From positions 9,843,001-9,907,000 of the forward strand of contig NC_063283.1 of the NCBI RefSeq assembly GCF_910591885.1: 64,000 nucleotides of DNA, given 5' to 3'. Source of the stretch: Bombus terrestris (taxonomy: Eukaryota; Arthropoda; Insecta; Hymenoptera; Apidae). The notes under the pieces were generated by a model that was not told where the DNA came from, made no database searches, and saw only the letters and a program-made list of their open reading frames with translations. This document shows, in pieces, positions 12,433-25,262 of this stretch. A program made the position numbers and the translations under genes. Position 1 is the stretch's first letter; every line of letters begins with the position of its first letter.

Positions 12433-12544
12433 CGTCTGTCATATGATTCTAGCCTAGTCAGGTGCTCTGTTACCTTACATTCTGCTCGATCGGAGTCAAT
12501 CAGTACTTATCTGACTCGCCCAGTTGTGTTTGACTAAAACTATC

Positions 12545-13915
12545 ATGACACAATTTTGTAATGTTTTCTGTTTCGTTTTTATCTTAAACGTTGCATTTCA
12601 AATTTTACCTTCACGCGCCGATAATGCAGTACCTGTATTGCTATGGGGTGAGTCAGTTAATTCTGATTTAACAAGTGCAGTAAACCCCTTTTTAAAGACT
12701 ACCAGCGAGGAATTTGGTCTTTACCTGCGTAAAAAATTAGAAAATTCACCTCCAGTTCTTCTTTATATAAAAGATAATCTGTGTATTGAAGATTTAGTGA
12801 AATACAAACAGGTTATTGTAATATACTTTATAATGTTATATAGTTGAACTCATTTGCTTGTTGACTTAAATATTAAAATAATTTATATAATCTTTTAGCA
12901 TCTTCAGGAAGTTATTAATGGTGATTCTTTACGTTATTTTCCTGCTGTTGAGAAAGCAGTGAATACTGTTGAAGACTTACCTTTGTACAACCAAACTTAT
13001 AATGATTATGTGGATTCTGTATCTGATGGACAATTACTGATTGTTCCAATTAGTAATTTGGATGTTATCCCAGATACATACAAGACAATAAAGGATTCCA
13101 GCCCTAATTTGATAGCTATGCTCACAGGGAAAGCCTGTAGTTATAGACGTTCTGAACGAGTAAAAAGGGACATTGATGCAGACAATACTACTACATCTTT
13201 TGTCATTTCAGGAACAAGAGTATTATTATATGCTAATCGATCATTATCATTACAGGTAATTTCAATTATTACTATTTTACCTAATGATCTTTATGACCAT
13301 AATTAATCCATCTTTGTGAATAATAATTCTTTTATTTGATAGCCTGAAAAAGACAAAGCTATAATAAATCTTCCACTTAAGCCTACAATTACTGAAGAAT
13401 CGGATTCAAAAACATCTGCATATAATTTAACTATGACATTTACAGGATCTGGTGCTATTATCAAAAATGAACTTGTTTTTATATTTAAAGTTAGAACTGC
13501 AGGATATTATACACTCAAAACAATTAATTACTCACATTATATTAATGCAAATTCTACTGGTAATCCACAAATTTTAACAACAGATACAGATATTGTTTTT
13601 CCATTTAATTTCTCTTATCATTGTTCACAAATTATTACATTCAAAAATGGCGATACAGCCTTAAATATAACAGGTTTACAAGTGCAACTTGATCCACAAC
13701 CGGACAAAAAGGCTAATGGTACAAAAATATTTGCATTTAATGATGCATATGACTGTGTCGGTTTTACTACAATTCCAATTTGGACAGGAATATTTGTTAC
13801 TGCTATATTAGCTTTAATTATGATTTGGGCTCTTACTATGATTATAGATATTCGTACAATGGATAGATTTGATGACCCCAAAGGAAAAACAATTACTATT
13901 TCAGCTCAGGAATAA
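12545..13915 (+). CDS. VhaAC45: V-type proton ATPase accessory subunit S1 (Ac45)
   Basis: A type I membrane glycoprotein that assists assembly and targeting of the V-ATPase in endosomal, lysosomal and secretory membranes. Exons 12545-12811, 12899-13255 and 13343-13915 give about 398 residues. Residues 1-28 are a hydrophobic signal peptide. A dibasic RVKR site near residues 176-179 matches the furin-type cleavage known in Ac45. Multiple N-glycosylation sequons lie in the luminal part. A single membrane segment spans about residues 353-376, followed by a short cytosolic tail rich in charge. The ATG at 12545 is the first Met giving a clean signal peptide. The gene is head-to-head with tektin, and a MITF/TFEB-type box lies in the shared promoter. 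Confidence 0.94.
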
Positions 13916-14701
13916 TATAATAATATTAAATTATTAAAGATATTATGTACATACATACCATAGTATCTTGTAATTGTAATCAATTGTCAAATAGATTTTC
14001 AGTGTCATGTTGGTAATTTGTACATGTAAAATGTATGTACATTAAAATTTATTAATGCTGTTAATGCTATCAATTTTTCATTTAACAATTATAACATTGA
14101 TGCAATAACATTTTGCTATTAGATAATAGTGAATTTAATCATTCCATTTACCTAATATTATACTACTTTCAGTATTTATATATTTTTTGTGTATTATAGT
14201 ATTTCTTTCTGTAGTATTTGCAATATATAATTTCTAAGAAAATTTTGTTTTATAATTATCAAAGGACACAATACCGTGTACTAGTGAATAAATAAGTAAC
14301 TACTTTAAATATGTATCTTTCAACAATAGAACAATGTTGTGATATATTGATAGTTGATTGAAACATGCATAAGGTTTATAAAAAAATCTTATATATCATG
14401 CTTTGTATTATAATATATTATGCGTTAATTGTAATAAGATACATATATTGAATAATGTTAATATAGTTTTTTGCATATATATAATACGCACACACGAGTT
14501 CACACAAATGCATATATGCATATATATAAGATATAGTAATATCTTATAAAAAATTATTTAACTGTTTAATTCTTTTATTAATTTTTCTTTATTCTAGTTA
14601 GTGATGATTGTAAAAATGAGATTCTATAATATAAATTTTTAATGTATAGAAAACGTATACATAATATATGGTATAATTTAATTGAAGTTGTTGCATATTA
14701 T
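13916..14701. other. Intergenic, converging 3' ends of Ac45 and heparanase
   Basis: AT-rich, with several AATAAA/ATTAAA-like signals serving both strands. No gene or RNA is seen. Confidence 0.6.
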
Positions 14702-16192
14702 CTATGTATAACATGCTGGAACCTTTGCATTATGTATTATAATAAATATCATGGAATAAGGTGGTAAAGTAATTTGTTCCGTAGGTTCTAATACTATAGG
14801 TCGGAATGGTGGTAAATTTCCATTAGATTCCAATTTCAATAATTCTCCATTTATTTTTATAGTCCTAAAAAAGAAAATTGAAATGAAATGTTACATAATC
14901 TATTTTCATGTAAAATAATTATTACATACCTTGATTGTAGTTTGTCAGAAGTAAGTGCATATAAATAAACTTTAGCATTTCTGTGAAATACAGGAATTCC
15001 TTGAATAGTAACATGAACAGGGAAATTAGCTAGATTAATTCCATATATTGTAATTGCTGGAACTCTGCCGGTCCATGCTTTTTTTGGAGTGCAATGTGCA
15101 TACAATCGTAAATACTCAAGAGGTATTGGTGATAACTTTAGAACTTTTTCTGAAACAAATTTCTTATAAACTATACTAACCCACCAGTCAGGATTTGGTA
15201 TAAGATCAGATCCAATCATAGCATAGTTTCCACCAAACAATGATTGCCTGGTAACAACATTTACTCCTGTACTGGCACTGTATCCCAATTTATCAAGCCA
15301 TAAAAATCCAGCTACAAATCTATCTGATAGTTTTGGTGCACCTCCACCATAAGCTGTACTTGTTTCTGCTACAAAAAGATTCTTCTTCATCACTTAAATT
15401 TGAAATTTTATTTCAAAGAGACTAATATGATTACATACATAACCACATAGGAATAAGTTCTCCTGATGATATAATTGCTTTTTGCATGGATTTAATTTGC
15501 TTTGGCAAATAATTAAAAGTTGAAATATTTATAAAATCAGTTAGTTGAGCTTCCCTTCCATTAAGGTAATATTGATGCCAAGTAACATAGTTTACACTAT
15601 TTTTATCATTTTCTAAAAATGTTTTCGCATATTGCTCTCCCATATGAACTGTATCTTCTACATGATTTACTTCTGGTCCCACAAGAATACTTTTATTATA
15701 TCCTATTTCATCTAATAATTCCCTCAAGTGACAATAATCATGTGCAAGTTGAGTTGCATTAACATTTCTATTAAATACATGATGAAAAGAATTTGGTTCT
15801 GAAATTTTATTATTATTACGTACCAATCTATTTAAAAGATAAGCAGATTGAATAATAAAATATGATATTTAAAAAAAATAGTAAATAAAACATTTACCAT
15901 TTCCTAATTGCCAGTCTAGAGTCATGCCTTTATTTTTGGCAAATGAGATTATATTTTTAGCATTAACATCATTCCAAGAGTTATCAACATTTCTAATTAA
16001 TACATTTAAATCGAATATCATTCGCAATTTTGATTCTGTTGCAAAGTTGTATAAATTCTCAAAGTCTGTCTCATTAATAGTAAAATTACTTATATCTTGG
16101 CCGTCTACCGGATTAATTACTTTTTCGGAAACTGTTTTTGTCTATGCAATATAATTCATATAAATTATTATCTAAGTGTTTTTAAATAAATA

Positions 16193-16232
<40 letters not shown>

Positions 16233-16908
16233 GATAATTTCATAAATGATAAAATAATATACCAACTTTATTAAAGTGTAGACAATCTGCAGACGTACCG
16301 CCTACCCGAACATAGGCTGGCCCAAGAAGCCGAGCTAAATTTATAAATTTGCTATCCTTTATTGGTAGACTTTTCATATCACGAAGTAATGATGTATCAA
16401 GACCGAATGACAAAAATTTGTCTGACACTGTATGTAAAAGTGATTGTCTTGAATATAAGTGAAGAACGTGATTATTAACTGTCTGGTTTATCGTATTATT
16501 GAAATTCCATGCTGATAATATTAAAAATATCATACAAAAACTCAGAAGGATTAAACTAAGAGTGGGATGTATTGTTGATTCTGAAATTTAAAGAAGAATA
16601 TGAACGTGTAGATATTATAATTGAATAAGTAATCCATTGGGCGTATTAGAAATTCAAATTTTAAATATTCCATGCGTAATAGAACATGCAATATGGCGAT
16701 AATATTGTATATATACTATATATATAAGCATGTGTATTTTAACAATATTAATTGCGTGTAGAAATAATGTATGCAAAGAGTATTTATTAAAACGAATATT
16801 TATTAAAAATAAATTCTATTAATTTCAATGAAAGAACTTACGGATTCGAAGTTTGTCTAACTTCCCATACTCATTTTTTCCTTGTTCGTTGGTTATAAAG
16901 TAGCTCAT
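14702..16908 (-). CDS. Heparanase-like endo-beta-glucuronidase (GH79), membrane-anchored
   Basis: Heparanases cleave heparan sulphate chains. Exons, from the 5' end: 16842-16908, 16267-16580, 15898-16141, 15439-15798, 14930-15392 and 14702-14864, giving about 536 residues. The catalytic proton donor Glu209 is in QLGNEPNSF, assembled across the exon 3/4 junction. The nucleophile Glu338 is in FVAETSTAYGGGAP. Other family blocks are YVRVGGTSADCLHF, VTWHQYYLNGR and the terminal NAKVPAC. Residues 29-49 form one hydrophobic helix after a polar N-terminus, so it looks like a type II anchor and not a cleaved signal. The exon 2 donor (GTTGGT) is weak and is the least certain border. The second intron carries a long TA repeat. 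Confidence 0.92.
16197..16230. repeat. (TA)n microsatellite
   Basis: About 14 TA units with one interruption, inside the second intron of the heparanase gene. A simple repeat that should be length-variable between individuals. Confidence 0.95.
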
Positions 16909-17329
16909 AATTTGTTCAGGTTCTCAATTATCTATATATATATTTCAAAATAATTTTATGCATACAATTCTTATTTGATTTGTGATCGGAAGCAAACAGA
17001 TTTATCGAGTACTATGATTAGTTTCGTTTATAGTCACTATAAATTATATAAGTAGAATAATAATTATACTTATAAAAATATAAAGATTAAATATAAAGAA
17101 CATTACTATCATAAATTTGTTAAAATAAACAGAATGATAAATATATATGCCGTAATCTAAATAATATAAACGATGTTAAACAATTTACTAATGAAACATT
17201 TTATCTATTAAAAATGAGTGATGTTTCTGCATTTATTTTCGATCGGAAGTTTTACATTTTGTATAAATAATTTTATCGTTATTTAAAAAAGGAGCTCCTC
17301 TTTTACGTGCATATTTTTTCTTTCTATTA
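16909..17329. other. Intergenic, heparanase promoter side
   Basis: AT-rich. It holds the presumed heparanase promoter. The antisense open frame near 17240-17370 belongs to, or overlaps, the 3' end of the next minus-strand gene. Confidence 0.4.
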
Positions 17330-17330
17330 T

Positions 17331-17948
17331 TGTAGCCGTGTTGTTCTATACTGAATTGGCTTGTAAATTGTTCCTGCTTGAGAACTATGATAATTATGTT
17401 AAAATTACAAAGAACCTATGATTCTTGTGTTTCTTTAAAATATTAAAATAAATAAAAAATATTGATATAAATATATGTATAATATTTATATTAATAAGTA
17501 CCTCCAGGTGAAGTTTGTTCAGACAGCGAATCTAAACTAGAACTTGATGATTGAAAAAGTAAAGACCGGCTTCTGTGTATCGCAATACGATTACGATAAG
17601 ACAAACTACGTCTACGTTTCTGTTTTTCGTTTAATTGCTGCTTTGATTCTGAACTACTTAATTCATCTTCAGCCCAAAACGGTCGATCAGTGTCATCGGA
17701 TATTGGTAATGTTGTTGGTGCCAATGACTTAAAAATAAAGACATTTCTCTTTAAATAAAAGCATATTTTTGATAATAGTAACTTAAAATATCTTGAGAAA
17801 TTCTAAATGTAAAATATTGTTTGTCATTAACATCTAATTGATTTAATACCCCAACAGATATTGTGGTACAAGATGATTGATTTTCATAACCTTCATCCTC
17901 GGAATTTTGTATCGTTTTACGAGTATCACCGCTAGCATAATAACCCAT
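17331..17948 (-). CDS. Unrecognised gene, at least two coding exons
   Basis: The first exon starts at an ATG at 17948 and encodes an acidic, polar N-terminus (starts MGYYASGDTRKT). A second exon around 17513-17727 encodes SLAPTTLPISDD, an acidic patch, the basic run KQKRRRSL and a Ser-rich segment. A third exon from about 17382 joins in phase to give a short tail containing GTIYKPIQYRTTRLQ. The junction between exons 1 and 2 is unresolved: no strong donor keeps the frame. Another open frame of about 47 codons (to about 17239) could instead be the last exon. It looks like a disordered, possibly phosphorylated protein. I cannot name a family. Confidence 0.45.
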
Positions 17949-18589
17949 TATGAATTTTGTTTAAATTTTGATAAGTTATACAATTATAAAATTTAAATTT
18001 TCTACATATGTTTGATTACACTGATGATTTTTTATACTTTGTGTCTAAAATTTAAATGTTTAGAAGAGCCATTGGAAATAAATGGCAGGCTTTTTTTATT
18101 ATGATAGAACAAATTGCATTATAAGCTATAATTTGGAATATTTATTTAATACATTTTTTGGTTTTTTAATATTAAGAGAAAGTTATGCTTTATAAAATGT
18201 CTTTATTATATCTTCCTTAAAATAAAAATGTTAAATTTTCTTTAAAATAATATATATATATATATTACAAATAATTATTTTTGTTATTCATTATACTATA
18301 GTACATAGTTGTAATAATGTTTTAAAAAATAAATTGAATGAACCTTGTAATTATTAATACAAAATCTATTTTCGCATTTTTTACTATAATTTAAAAATAA
18401 TTCTAACAGACAGAATTTCAAATCACTGTATTTTTTTTCATGCATCTCAAACATCTTGTTTGTCCAGTATCATCCTTTAATGCTGATAGGATAAATTTAT
18501 CATTTCTTTCATCCTTCCCAGTAAAGTTCTTTAGAACTTCAATGCGTATCGCATTACACATATTTATATACATAAATATAAAAATGTCC
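17949..18589. other. Intergenic, BRD8 3' flank
   Basis: AT-rich. The 3' UTR of BRD8 is probably at its right edge. No gene is seen. Confidence 0.5.
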
Positions 18590-21500
18590 TTAATCATTCT
18601 CTGATTTTCTACGTTTTTTTGAACGTGGACTGTCTGTATCATGAGGACTTGGAGTGATGTGACTTCTTTTTCTTTTTATACTACTTTCACTAGCGTCACT
18701 ACTACTACTTGCTGCAGTTCTTGTTTCTCTCCTGAGTGTTCCCTCCCCTGTAACTTGTACTAATATCTAAACAAAATTAAATAATGTTAGATTTCTTGAA
18801 AATAGTAATTATGCATAGAAAATAATATTATATTATATATATTTACCTGCATATGTTGTAAACATTCTTCCTGCATTGAAACTGCCATTTTGTAAATAAA
18901 TGTATCATGTTTATTATACATAATAGCATTTTGAAACATTAACATGACATCACGTTGAAAATGCATCGTAGATCTAATTGTTCCATTGTCTATATTTTTT
19001 TTAATAGTGGATAAGTCCATAGGTCTAAAGATAACTGAATGATATCCAGGTGCTTGATCTTCTGTAATAGGTCTCAAAAATACAGATGCATACTTATGTG
19101 TAGCAAGTCGATTATAAACCAACATGACTGCCTTCTTCCACGCCCTATAATCTGCACCTTCTCCAGTACCTTCATTTTCGGGTTCACTATCAATACAAAC
19201 ATTTTGTTTTTTTGAATAAGTTTTCATAGCACGTCCTCCACTTAACTTGCTTAATGATGATTCTTCTTCATCTAATTCAGCAGTATCTTCTCCAGCACTT
19301 ATTATAGATTCTAGCTCTTTTTTTACATTTTGTTCAGTATCTATACCTTTTTTCTCTTCTTTCTCTTCTTTTATTTGAACGTCTTTTTGAACTTCTGATA
19401 TTACAGAATTTTCCAATTGAATTTTTGTTTCCTCCTCGACTTTTGAGTCTTCATATGTATTTTCTTCTTTCTTTACAATGGAAATGTCAAACTCAGATTT
19501 AATAGGATCTGCAGGTTCTGTTTTTGAAGTTTCTATATCTTCTGGAGATACCAGTTGATCTTCCTTGACCTTGATTGACCAATCTTCCACAATTGCTGTT
19601 TCCTCTATTTCCTCTTCTTTTATTTCTATATCTTGCAGTATAGAGCTTGTTGTATCTTCCGAAGAATCTTTTGTATCTTCTTTTTTAAATTCATCTGTAT
19701 AAATTTCCAATGTTTCTTCTGTTTGTTCCTCTTGAGATTTTTCTGGAGATTCTTCACTTACTTCTATAATAGTTTTTTCTTTGACTACAATTATAGGGTC
19801 TTCTTTGAATGATAGATCAATAGATTCTGTGCTCTCAATTGTATTTTCTATTATTTGTTCTTCTGTTATTTTCTTTTTATCATCAGAGCTACTTTCATCA
19901 TCTTCTAAAATTAAACTAATATCTTGTGATTTTTCTGTATCCTCGGTACTAGGAAGATCATTTGTTACTTCAGATGAAACACTAACAACTTCTGCTGATG
20001 GAACATCTTGCTGTTCACCTGTAATTTTAGCAAGATGCATTTCTAATTGATCCAATTCCATATTGCCTTTGTTTTCTAACTCTTCAGAGGACACTCTTTG
20101 TAGTTTATTAGTAGGTGACTCTTTAATTTCTGGTACAATTACTTCAGTTTCTTCTTCTTCTTCAACTTCATCTTCTGCTATTTCTTCTATTAACTCTTTT
20201 GTAGGTATTTTCGAATCATTTTCTTCAGTTTCTACATTTGAAGTAGAATCCATAGTATCAAATTCCTCAATGATTTGTTTCTCTTCTATTGGAATATCTT
20301 TGCTATTTTCACCATCTTGAGTGTCTAATTCAGGAACAAGCTCTTCATTCAATGTTACTCTTTCATAACATGTACTTTCTTCAGATTTCACTTCTTCTGA
20401 TGCACTTGGTATGGTTTCAGATACTTCCGCAACAATAACTTTATGTTCTTGTGGTTCAATAGCAACTGTACCTATAATTTCTGCAATATTTGATGTACTG
20501 GAATCAATTTCTTCAATAGCCATTTCACTTTCTGGTGAATTAGAAAGTGATACAACTTCATCTACATCTCTGGGTTCTGGCCGTTCTGTTACCACTGGTA
20601 CTTCTTGAATTTGAGGTACAGTAAGGGTATTAATTGTTGATGTAGTTGTATCTATAGTTTGTGGACTACCAGTAATTTCTTCTTTTATCAACTCTTCTAT
20701 ATCTCCAATAATTTCATTGATTTCATCTTTGTCTATTACATCTGCCATTATATCTTTACGTATTACATCATCTATATGATCTATAATCTGTACCATACTT
20801 TCTGTGGATGGCATATTTGGAGTGCTAATTGTAAGAGGCTGAGCAGATACAGATGTTTCATTTTGTATTGTAACTTGATGCATAGGTTGAGGTTGAAGAC
20901 TGTGAACTTCAGTAGGATTTTGTTGAGACACCATACTTGGAGTTGATTGTAAATTAGGTAGAGGGCCCCTGTGTGCATTAGCAGGCATTTCTAATAACAT
21001 AGATAAGGTTGGTGCACCAACTGATGGTCTTTCTGATGATATATTTGAAATTGCAGAAGTAACTAACTGGTGCAATTGTGGAGATACATTTTGTGTCAAT
21101 TGAGAATTTGGTACTTTAGGACTAGAACTAAGTAGGCTTGTGATTGTAGGAGAGCTTACTTGTGCTGTAGTAGTCGTGGTTTGAGTTTGTGTTGTTGGAC
21201 TTGGTGATTTTAGTAGACTTGTTAACAATGGTGACCTTCCCCCCCTAGCTTTCTTTTCATCTTCATCTGTATTTTCTATTGTTTCTTGAATTTCCATTGT
21301 ATTTTCAGTAGATTTACGTTGAATTATAGTAGTTCCTGTTTGTGATGAATTTAATTCTTGCTTCTGTTGTCGTTTTGCTAACCATGCAGAATGTGCTCTT
21401 GCTTTTTGTTCTTGTTCCCGTTCTTCTTGTTCCATTGCAAGCCACATTTTTTGTAACTTGTCCTCTGATATTGATCCAGATTTTAACATATTAATTTCAG

Positions 21501-22172
21501 CTTTAAGCTGTTGGTATTCATCCCTTTGAAAAGTTAATATTTGCCCTAATTCAACCATCCTTTCTTGCGTTAACCTTCTAACTATTGATTCACCAGTAGT
21601 TTCTCCACTTTCCCTTTTCTTCCTCTTGGGGGTATCTGCATTTTCCAATAAATGTGCATATTGAATGGCACAAGATTTTTGAGAAAACCAATCAGGTGGT
21701 CTTAATGTTTCTTTTTCAACAAATGCTTTTAATGATCGTGATACACTCATCCAATTTTGATCTCCTGACTTCAATACACTAGAAGCTAAACATAATTGTT
21801 CACGAGTACTCCAAGTATCATATGATTTTTTTAATTTTAATCCTGCAAATATTATAATATCTAATAAATTAAATTTTATGTAATCGACACTTTCAATACT
21901 ATTGTAAGCATGTAATATTTATGTTTTCAAGTATTAATTGGTTGTTTACATTATATAGATTAAGAAGCAACGATTTATTTTTTATGTAATCATATAAAAG
22001 TAAATAGTAATATATTACATCATTTATCATTATGATAAAATATTTATAATGTGACACTACGGTAACCTATTATTAATTAAATATAAAAGTATGTATTAAT
22101 ATAATCCTGTTAACCTCTAAATTATGAACTATAGTACACAATAACAAACTTACTGTCTTGCACTGACGTCAT
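18590..22172 (-). CDS. Brd8: BRD8 homologue, bromodomain subunit of the NuA4/TIP60 complex
   Basis: BRD8 is a bromodomain subunit of the TIP60/NuA4 histone acetyltransferase complex. Exons 22154-22172, 18847-21842 and 18590-18766 give 1063 residues in frame. The N-terminus carries the SANT-like BRD8 signature (residues 14-60: YDTWSTREQLCLASSVLKSG, then NWMSVSRSLK and RPPDWFSQKSCA). A coiled coil follows (about 95-190). Then comes a long Ser/Thr/Gln-rich and strongly acidic, low-complexity centre (about 200-880). A bromodomain lies at about 900-1005 with RPMDLSTIKKN and the acetyl-lysine-contacting Asn in MYNKHD. The last exon adds a basic tail with KRKR and KKRRK nuclear-localisation-like runs. 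The head-to-head neighbour is the tetraspanin. Confidence 0.95.
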
Positions 22173-22592
22173 ATTTTTTAAAGCGAGTATCTTATATTTT
22201 CGAATACGTATAGTATAAATATCGAAAATTTCTAAACAATTCAAACATTAGAAATTTTGTCTCGTTTAGAATTTTTTACGTTTGATATTTTATACGTGGA
22301 AATGTGGAATGCGCGGGCAGCTGATTTTAAACTTGGATGCGAGGAATACGAGAAACAGAAGTGTAATGGCGGATGCAAAGTAAGCTGTCAAAGTATGGTG
22401 CATTCTACTTTTTCTTTTCATGAACGATTAAATATAGTTCATCGAAGATTAAGTAAGAAGGTAGCAAATATGCGTTAAATAAGTGAAATTATGAAATAAG
22501 TAACGCAATTTATGTAATTTGTATATATAACTAAAAGTGAGAATTTCTTGTATATACCAATTAATAACTCTTAAAACAATTTCTACTTTACC
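22173..22592. promoter_or_regulatory. Divergent promoter region, BRD8 / tetraspanin
   Basis: The 420 bp between two oppositely directed start codons must contain both promoters or 5' UTRs. No TATA box is obvious. A plus-strand open frame here (from about 22302) has a good GTAAGC donor but does not join to the tetraspanin in a family-like way, so it is treated as 5' UTR or chance. Confidence 0.4.
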
Positions 22593-23852
22593 ATGATGAA
22601 TAATCGGCGGCGAACAAATAACTTCACTTATGTTAGTTCTTGTGTGAAGTACATGATATTTATGCTCAATTTTGTTTTTTGGGTTAGTAAATGTTTTATA
22701 TTTCTCATATAGAATATAATATAAGCAATTCAGCATATTCAATAGAATATAAGCAGACAGTAAGCAGAAAATTATGTATTACACGTATTTGTTATTTATA
22801 GATAAATCTTAAGAAAAAATCTTATTGTATGTAGAGAAATCTTATGAGAATGAAATTTTAAATGTTTTATTTTGTTGTACAGTTATTTGGAGGACTTTTA
22901 ATTGGAGTAGGTTTATATGCATTTGTGGATAAATGGCAAGCAACTGGTTCCGTTAGAGTAGAAAATGTATATGATGTGATCCTTAATATTTCACTTGTGA
23001 TGGTTATCGCTGGAGGAGTAGTCTTTGTTGTTAGTTTTGCAGGATGTGTTGGAGCATTACGCGAAAATACTTGTCTTCTTAAATTTGTTAGTATTATCAA
23101 ATATATCGTTATATTAAGCAGTTTATTAACACACAAGTAATACTTATTTATTGCAGTATTCACTATGTCTATTGGTATTCTTCTTGCTTGAAATGGGCAT
23201 TGCAATTGTTGGTTTTGTATTCCCACATACATTGCAATCATTATTGGAGGAGTCGTTTACAGATAAAATCATACAAACATATAGGGAAGATCCTGATCTA
23301 CAAAATTTTATTGATTTTGGGCAACAAAAAGTAAAGATTCTTATAAACAAACATTTATTAAGGTATATTATTATAATTAATAATATTTTAAAAATCTATA
23401 TTTTCATGAACAGTTTAGATGTTGTGGTTTAAGTCAAGAAGGATACTTGGATTGGGGAAAGAATGAATATTTTAATTGCTCCAGTCCTAGTGTTGAACGT
23501 TGTGGTGCACCATTTTCATGTTGCATTAATGCTACAGACATATCAGTAAGTACATATTTTTTACATTTTGTTAATGAGAACATATTGGAATTTAAAACAT
23601 TATTGAAATGTTTAGAGTGGTCTTGTGAATATAATGTGTGGCTATAAAGTGCAAATGTTACCAGTATCTGAAGCAGGCAAGAAAGTATGGACTAGTGGTT
23701 GCATTGAAATTGTACGAAGTTGGGCAGAACGCAATTTGTACACAATAGCTGGTATTGCTTTAGGTATAGCTCTTAGTCAACTTTTTGTCATTTATCTTGC
23801 CAAGACATTGGAAGGTCAAATCGAATTGCAAAAGTCTCGTTGGCATTCCTGA
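22593..23852 (+). CDS. Tetraspanin of the TspanC8 group
   Basis: A four-pass membrane protein. TspanC8 members escort ADAM10/Kuzbanian to the surface and so affect Notch signalling (known for the family; inferred here). Exons 22593-22682, 22883-23086, 23157-23330, 23414-23545 and 23616-23852 give 278 residues. The first exon supplies the family N-terminus (YVSSCVKYMIFMLNFVFW). TM2 and TM3 follow with FAGCVGALREN between them. The large extracellular loop has CCG, a PFSCC motif and eight cysteines in total, the defining TspanC8 count, and TM4 is close to the C-terminus. The first of two adjacent ATGs was taken as the start. A GC-rich hairpin lies just after the stop codon. Confidence 0.93.
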
Positions 23853-23863
23853 GCTTGACTTCA

Positions 23864-23912
23864 GGCCACCTACCGCTATCAGATTCATTCTCCTCCCAGC
23901 AGGCAGGTGGCC
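23864..23912. other. GC-rich hairpin in tetraspanin 3' UTR
   Basis: GGCCACCT (23864-23871) and AGGTGGCC (23905-23912) are exact inverted repeats around a 33-nt loop, within an unusually GC-rich 80-bp patch directly after the stop codon. It could be an RNA structure or chance. Confidence 0.4.
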
Positions 23913-25262
23913 AGTGGCCGAATAAGAGGCCAAGACAATGAAACAAATGTAAATGTCCGGATGACTCTACTTGTTCTTTTTGCAATCTCTCTATACATAC
24001 TTTGTATTCTTTCTTTGATCAGATTTGTACTTTACTTAAAAAACTATATTCGTGTATATTTAATCGACGACTAGCTTTTATTTTCTTTTATATATTATTC
24101 TATTTTTATAACTATTTTCTTTTATCTCCATTACTAACTTATCTTATATCTTTATCGAATCTATATCGATAAATTGTTAAGTGATAATTATATATTTTCT
24201 TTCTCGAAATTTTATATAACTTGCATAATCATAGGCTGGTTACTTTTGAAGTACAGTAATTCAACCTAAAGTAGGATATCTGAAAGTGAATATTATTCAG
24301 TCTACACATTTAGTTACATATAAAATTTGTTGCAAAACTTATTCACATATGAAGAATTTTTAATTGACATAAGATTAATTAAATTAATACTATTAATCAC
24401 GTATAAGACGGAGTTGATTGTATAAAAATATTAATTCTTTCGTTATACATAATTTATTATATATATATGTATCTACAATACAAAATTTCATATGTTGGTA
24501 ATTTTTGCATCAAAACTTTAAACCATTATTCGTACATTATATGTAATAATATTATAAGTATTAAAAATATCAAGCCTTTAAATATCCTACGAAAGACTTA
24601 CATTAAATAGTTTAAGAAGTAGATTCAATTCATAAGAGATTCATGATTTTTATATTAATATTTTTTTTATATATTTACATAATTATTTGTGAAAAATTTC
24701 ACCGTGTGTGTCACTACATGAAACTTTTATAATTTCATAACGTATCAATTACTCAATTCGCCAAAATGTAATAAAATAATGATACGGTTAAAACACGCAC
24801 ATGGTTAAAAATGTTATTCAATATTTTTCTTGCTATCTATATTTATCTTTTTTAACATTTATATAAGCATATTACAAGATATTAGTAAGTATATAGTTGT
24901 TTCTAAATCGATATTGTTGATTCTTTTATTATGCTATATTAGTGTAATTGAAGTAAGTCAAAAAAGGAAAGAACGTCCAGTGCCAAAGTCAAAGTATCAT
25001 CATTGTTTTATTTGAAACAAACTTGACAATAATCTGGTGTAAATGATTTGTTTATTAAGTACATACATAGTACATCTGTGTGTCTTTTTATCAAGAGTAA
25101 ATGTAAAACTGATATATATAAAACCATCTAGTTTGTAATAAACAAATATTATTCTAAAACTGTGTTCTTACCACTATCAATAAATTGTTGTATACTTATA
25201 AATCATATTTTAAGAATGTATAGACCAAAAGGAAAGAAATTGTTATTACTTTTTGTAAATAT
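23913..25262. other. Intergenic, converging 3' ends of tetraspanin and ZFAND1
   Basis: Long AT-rich stretch with several polyadenylation-like signals. No supported gene. An open frame near 24830-25015 lacks family similarity. Confidence 0.5.

Noticed and set aside
12524..12544. Upstream in-frame extension of Ac45
   Set aside because: It begins with TTG, not ATG; the ATG at 12545 gives a clean signal peptide.
19781..20946. Several plus-strand ORFs of 65-95 codons opposite BRD8
   Set aside because: They are antisense shadows of the acidic low-complexity coding region of BRD8 and have no start context or similarity.
22257..22478. ORF considered as tetraspanin exon 1 (contains a good GTAAGC donor)
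   Set aside because: The exon at 22593-22682 supplies the conserved first membrane segment and joins in phase; this ORF does not resemble tetraspanins.
24830..25015. ORF ending in a basic KRKERPVPKSK tail
   Set aside because: No family, no start context, and it lies in an AT-rich 3' flank.
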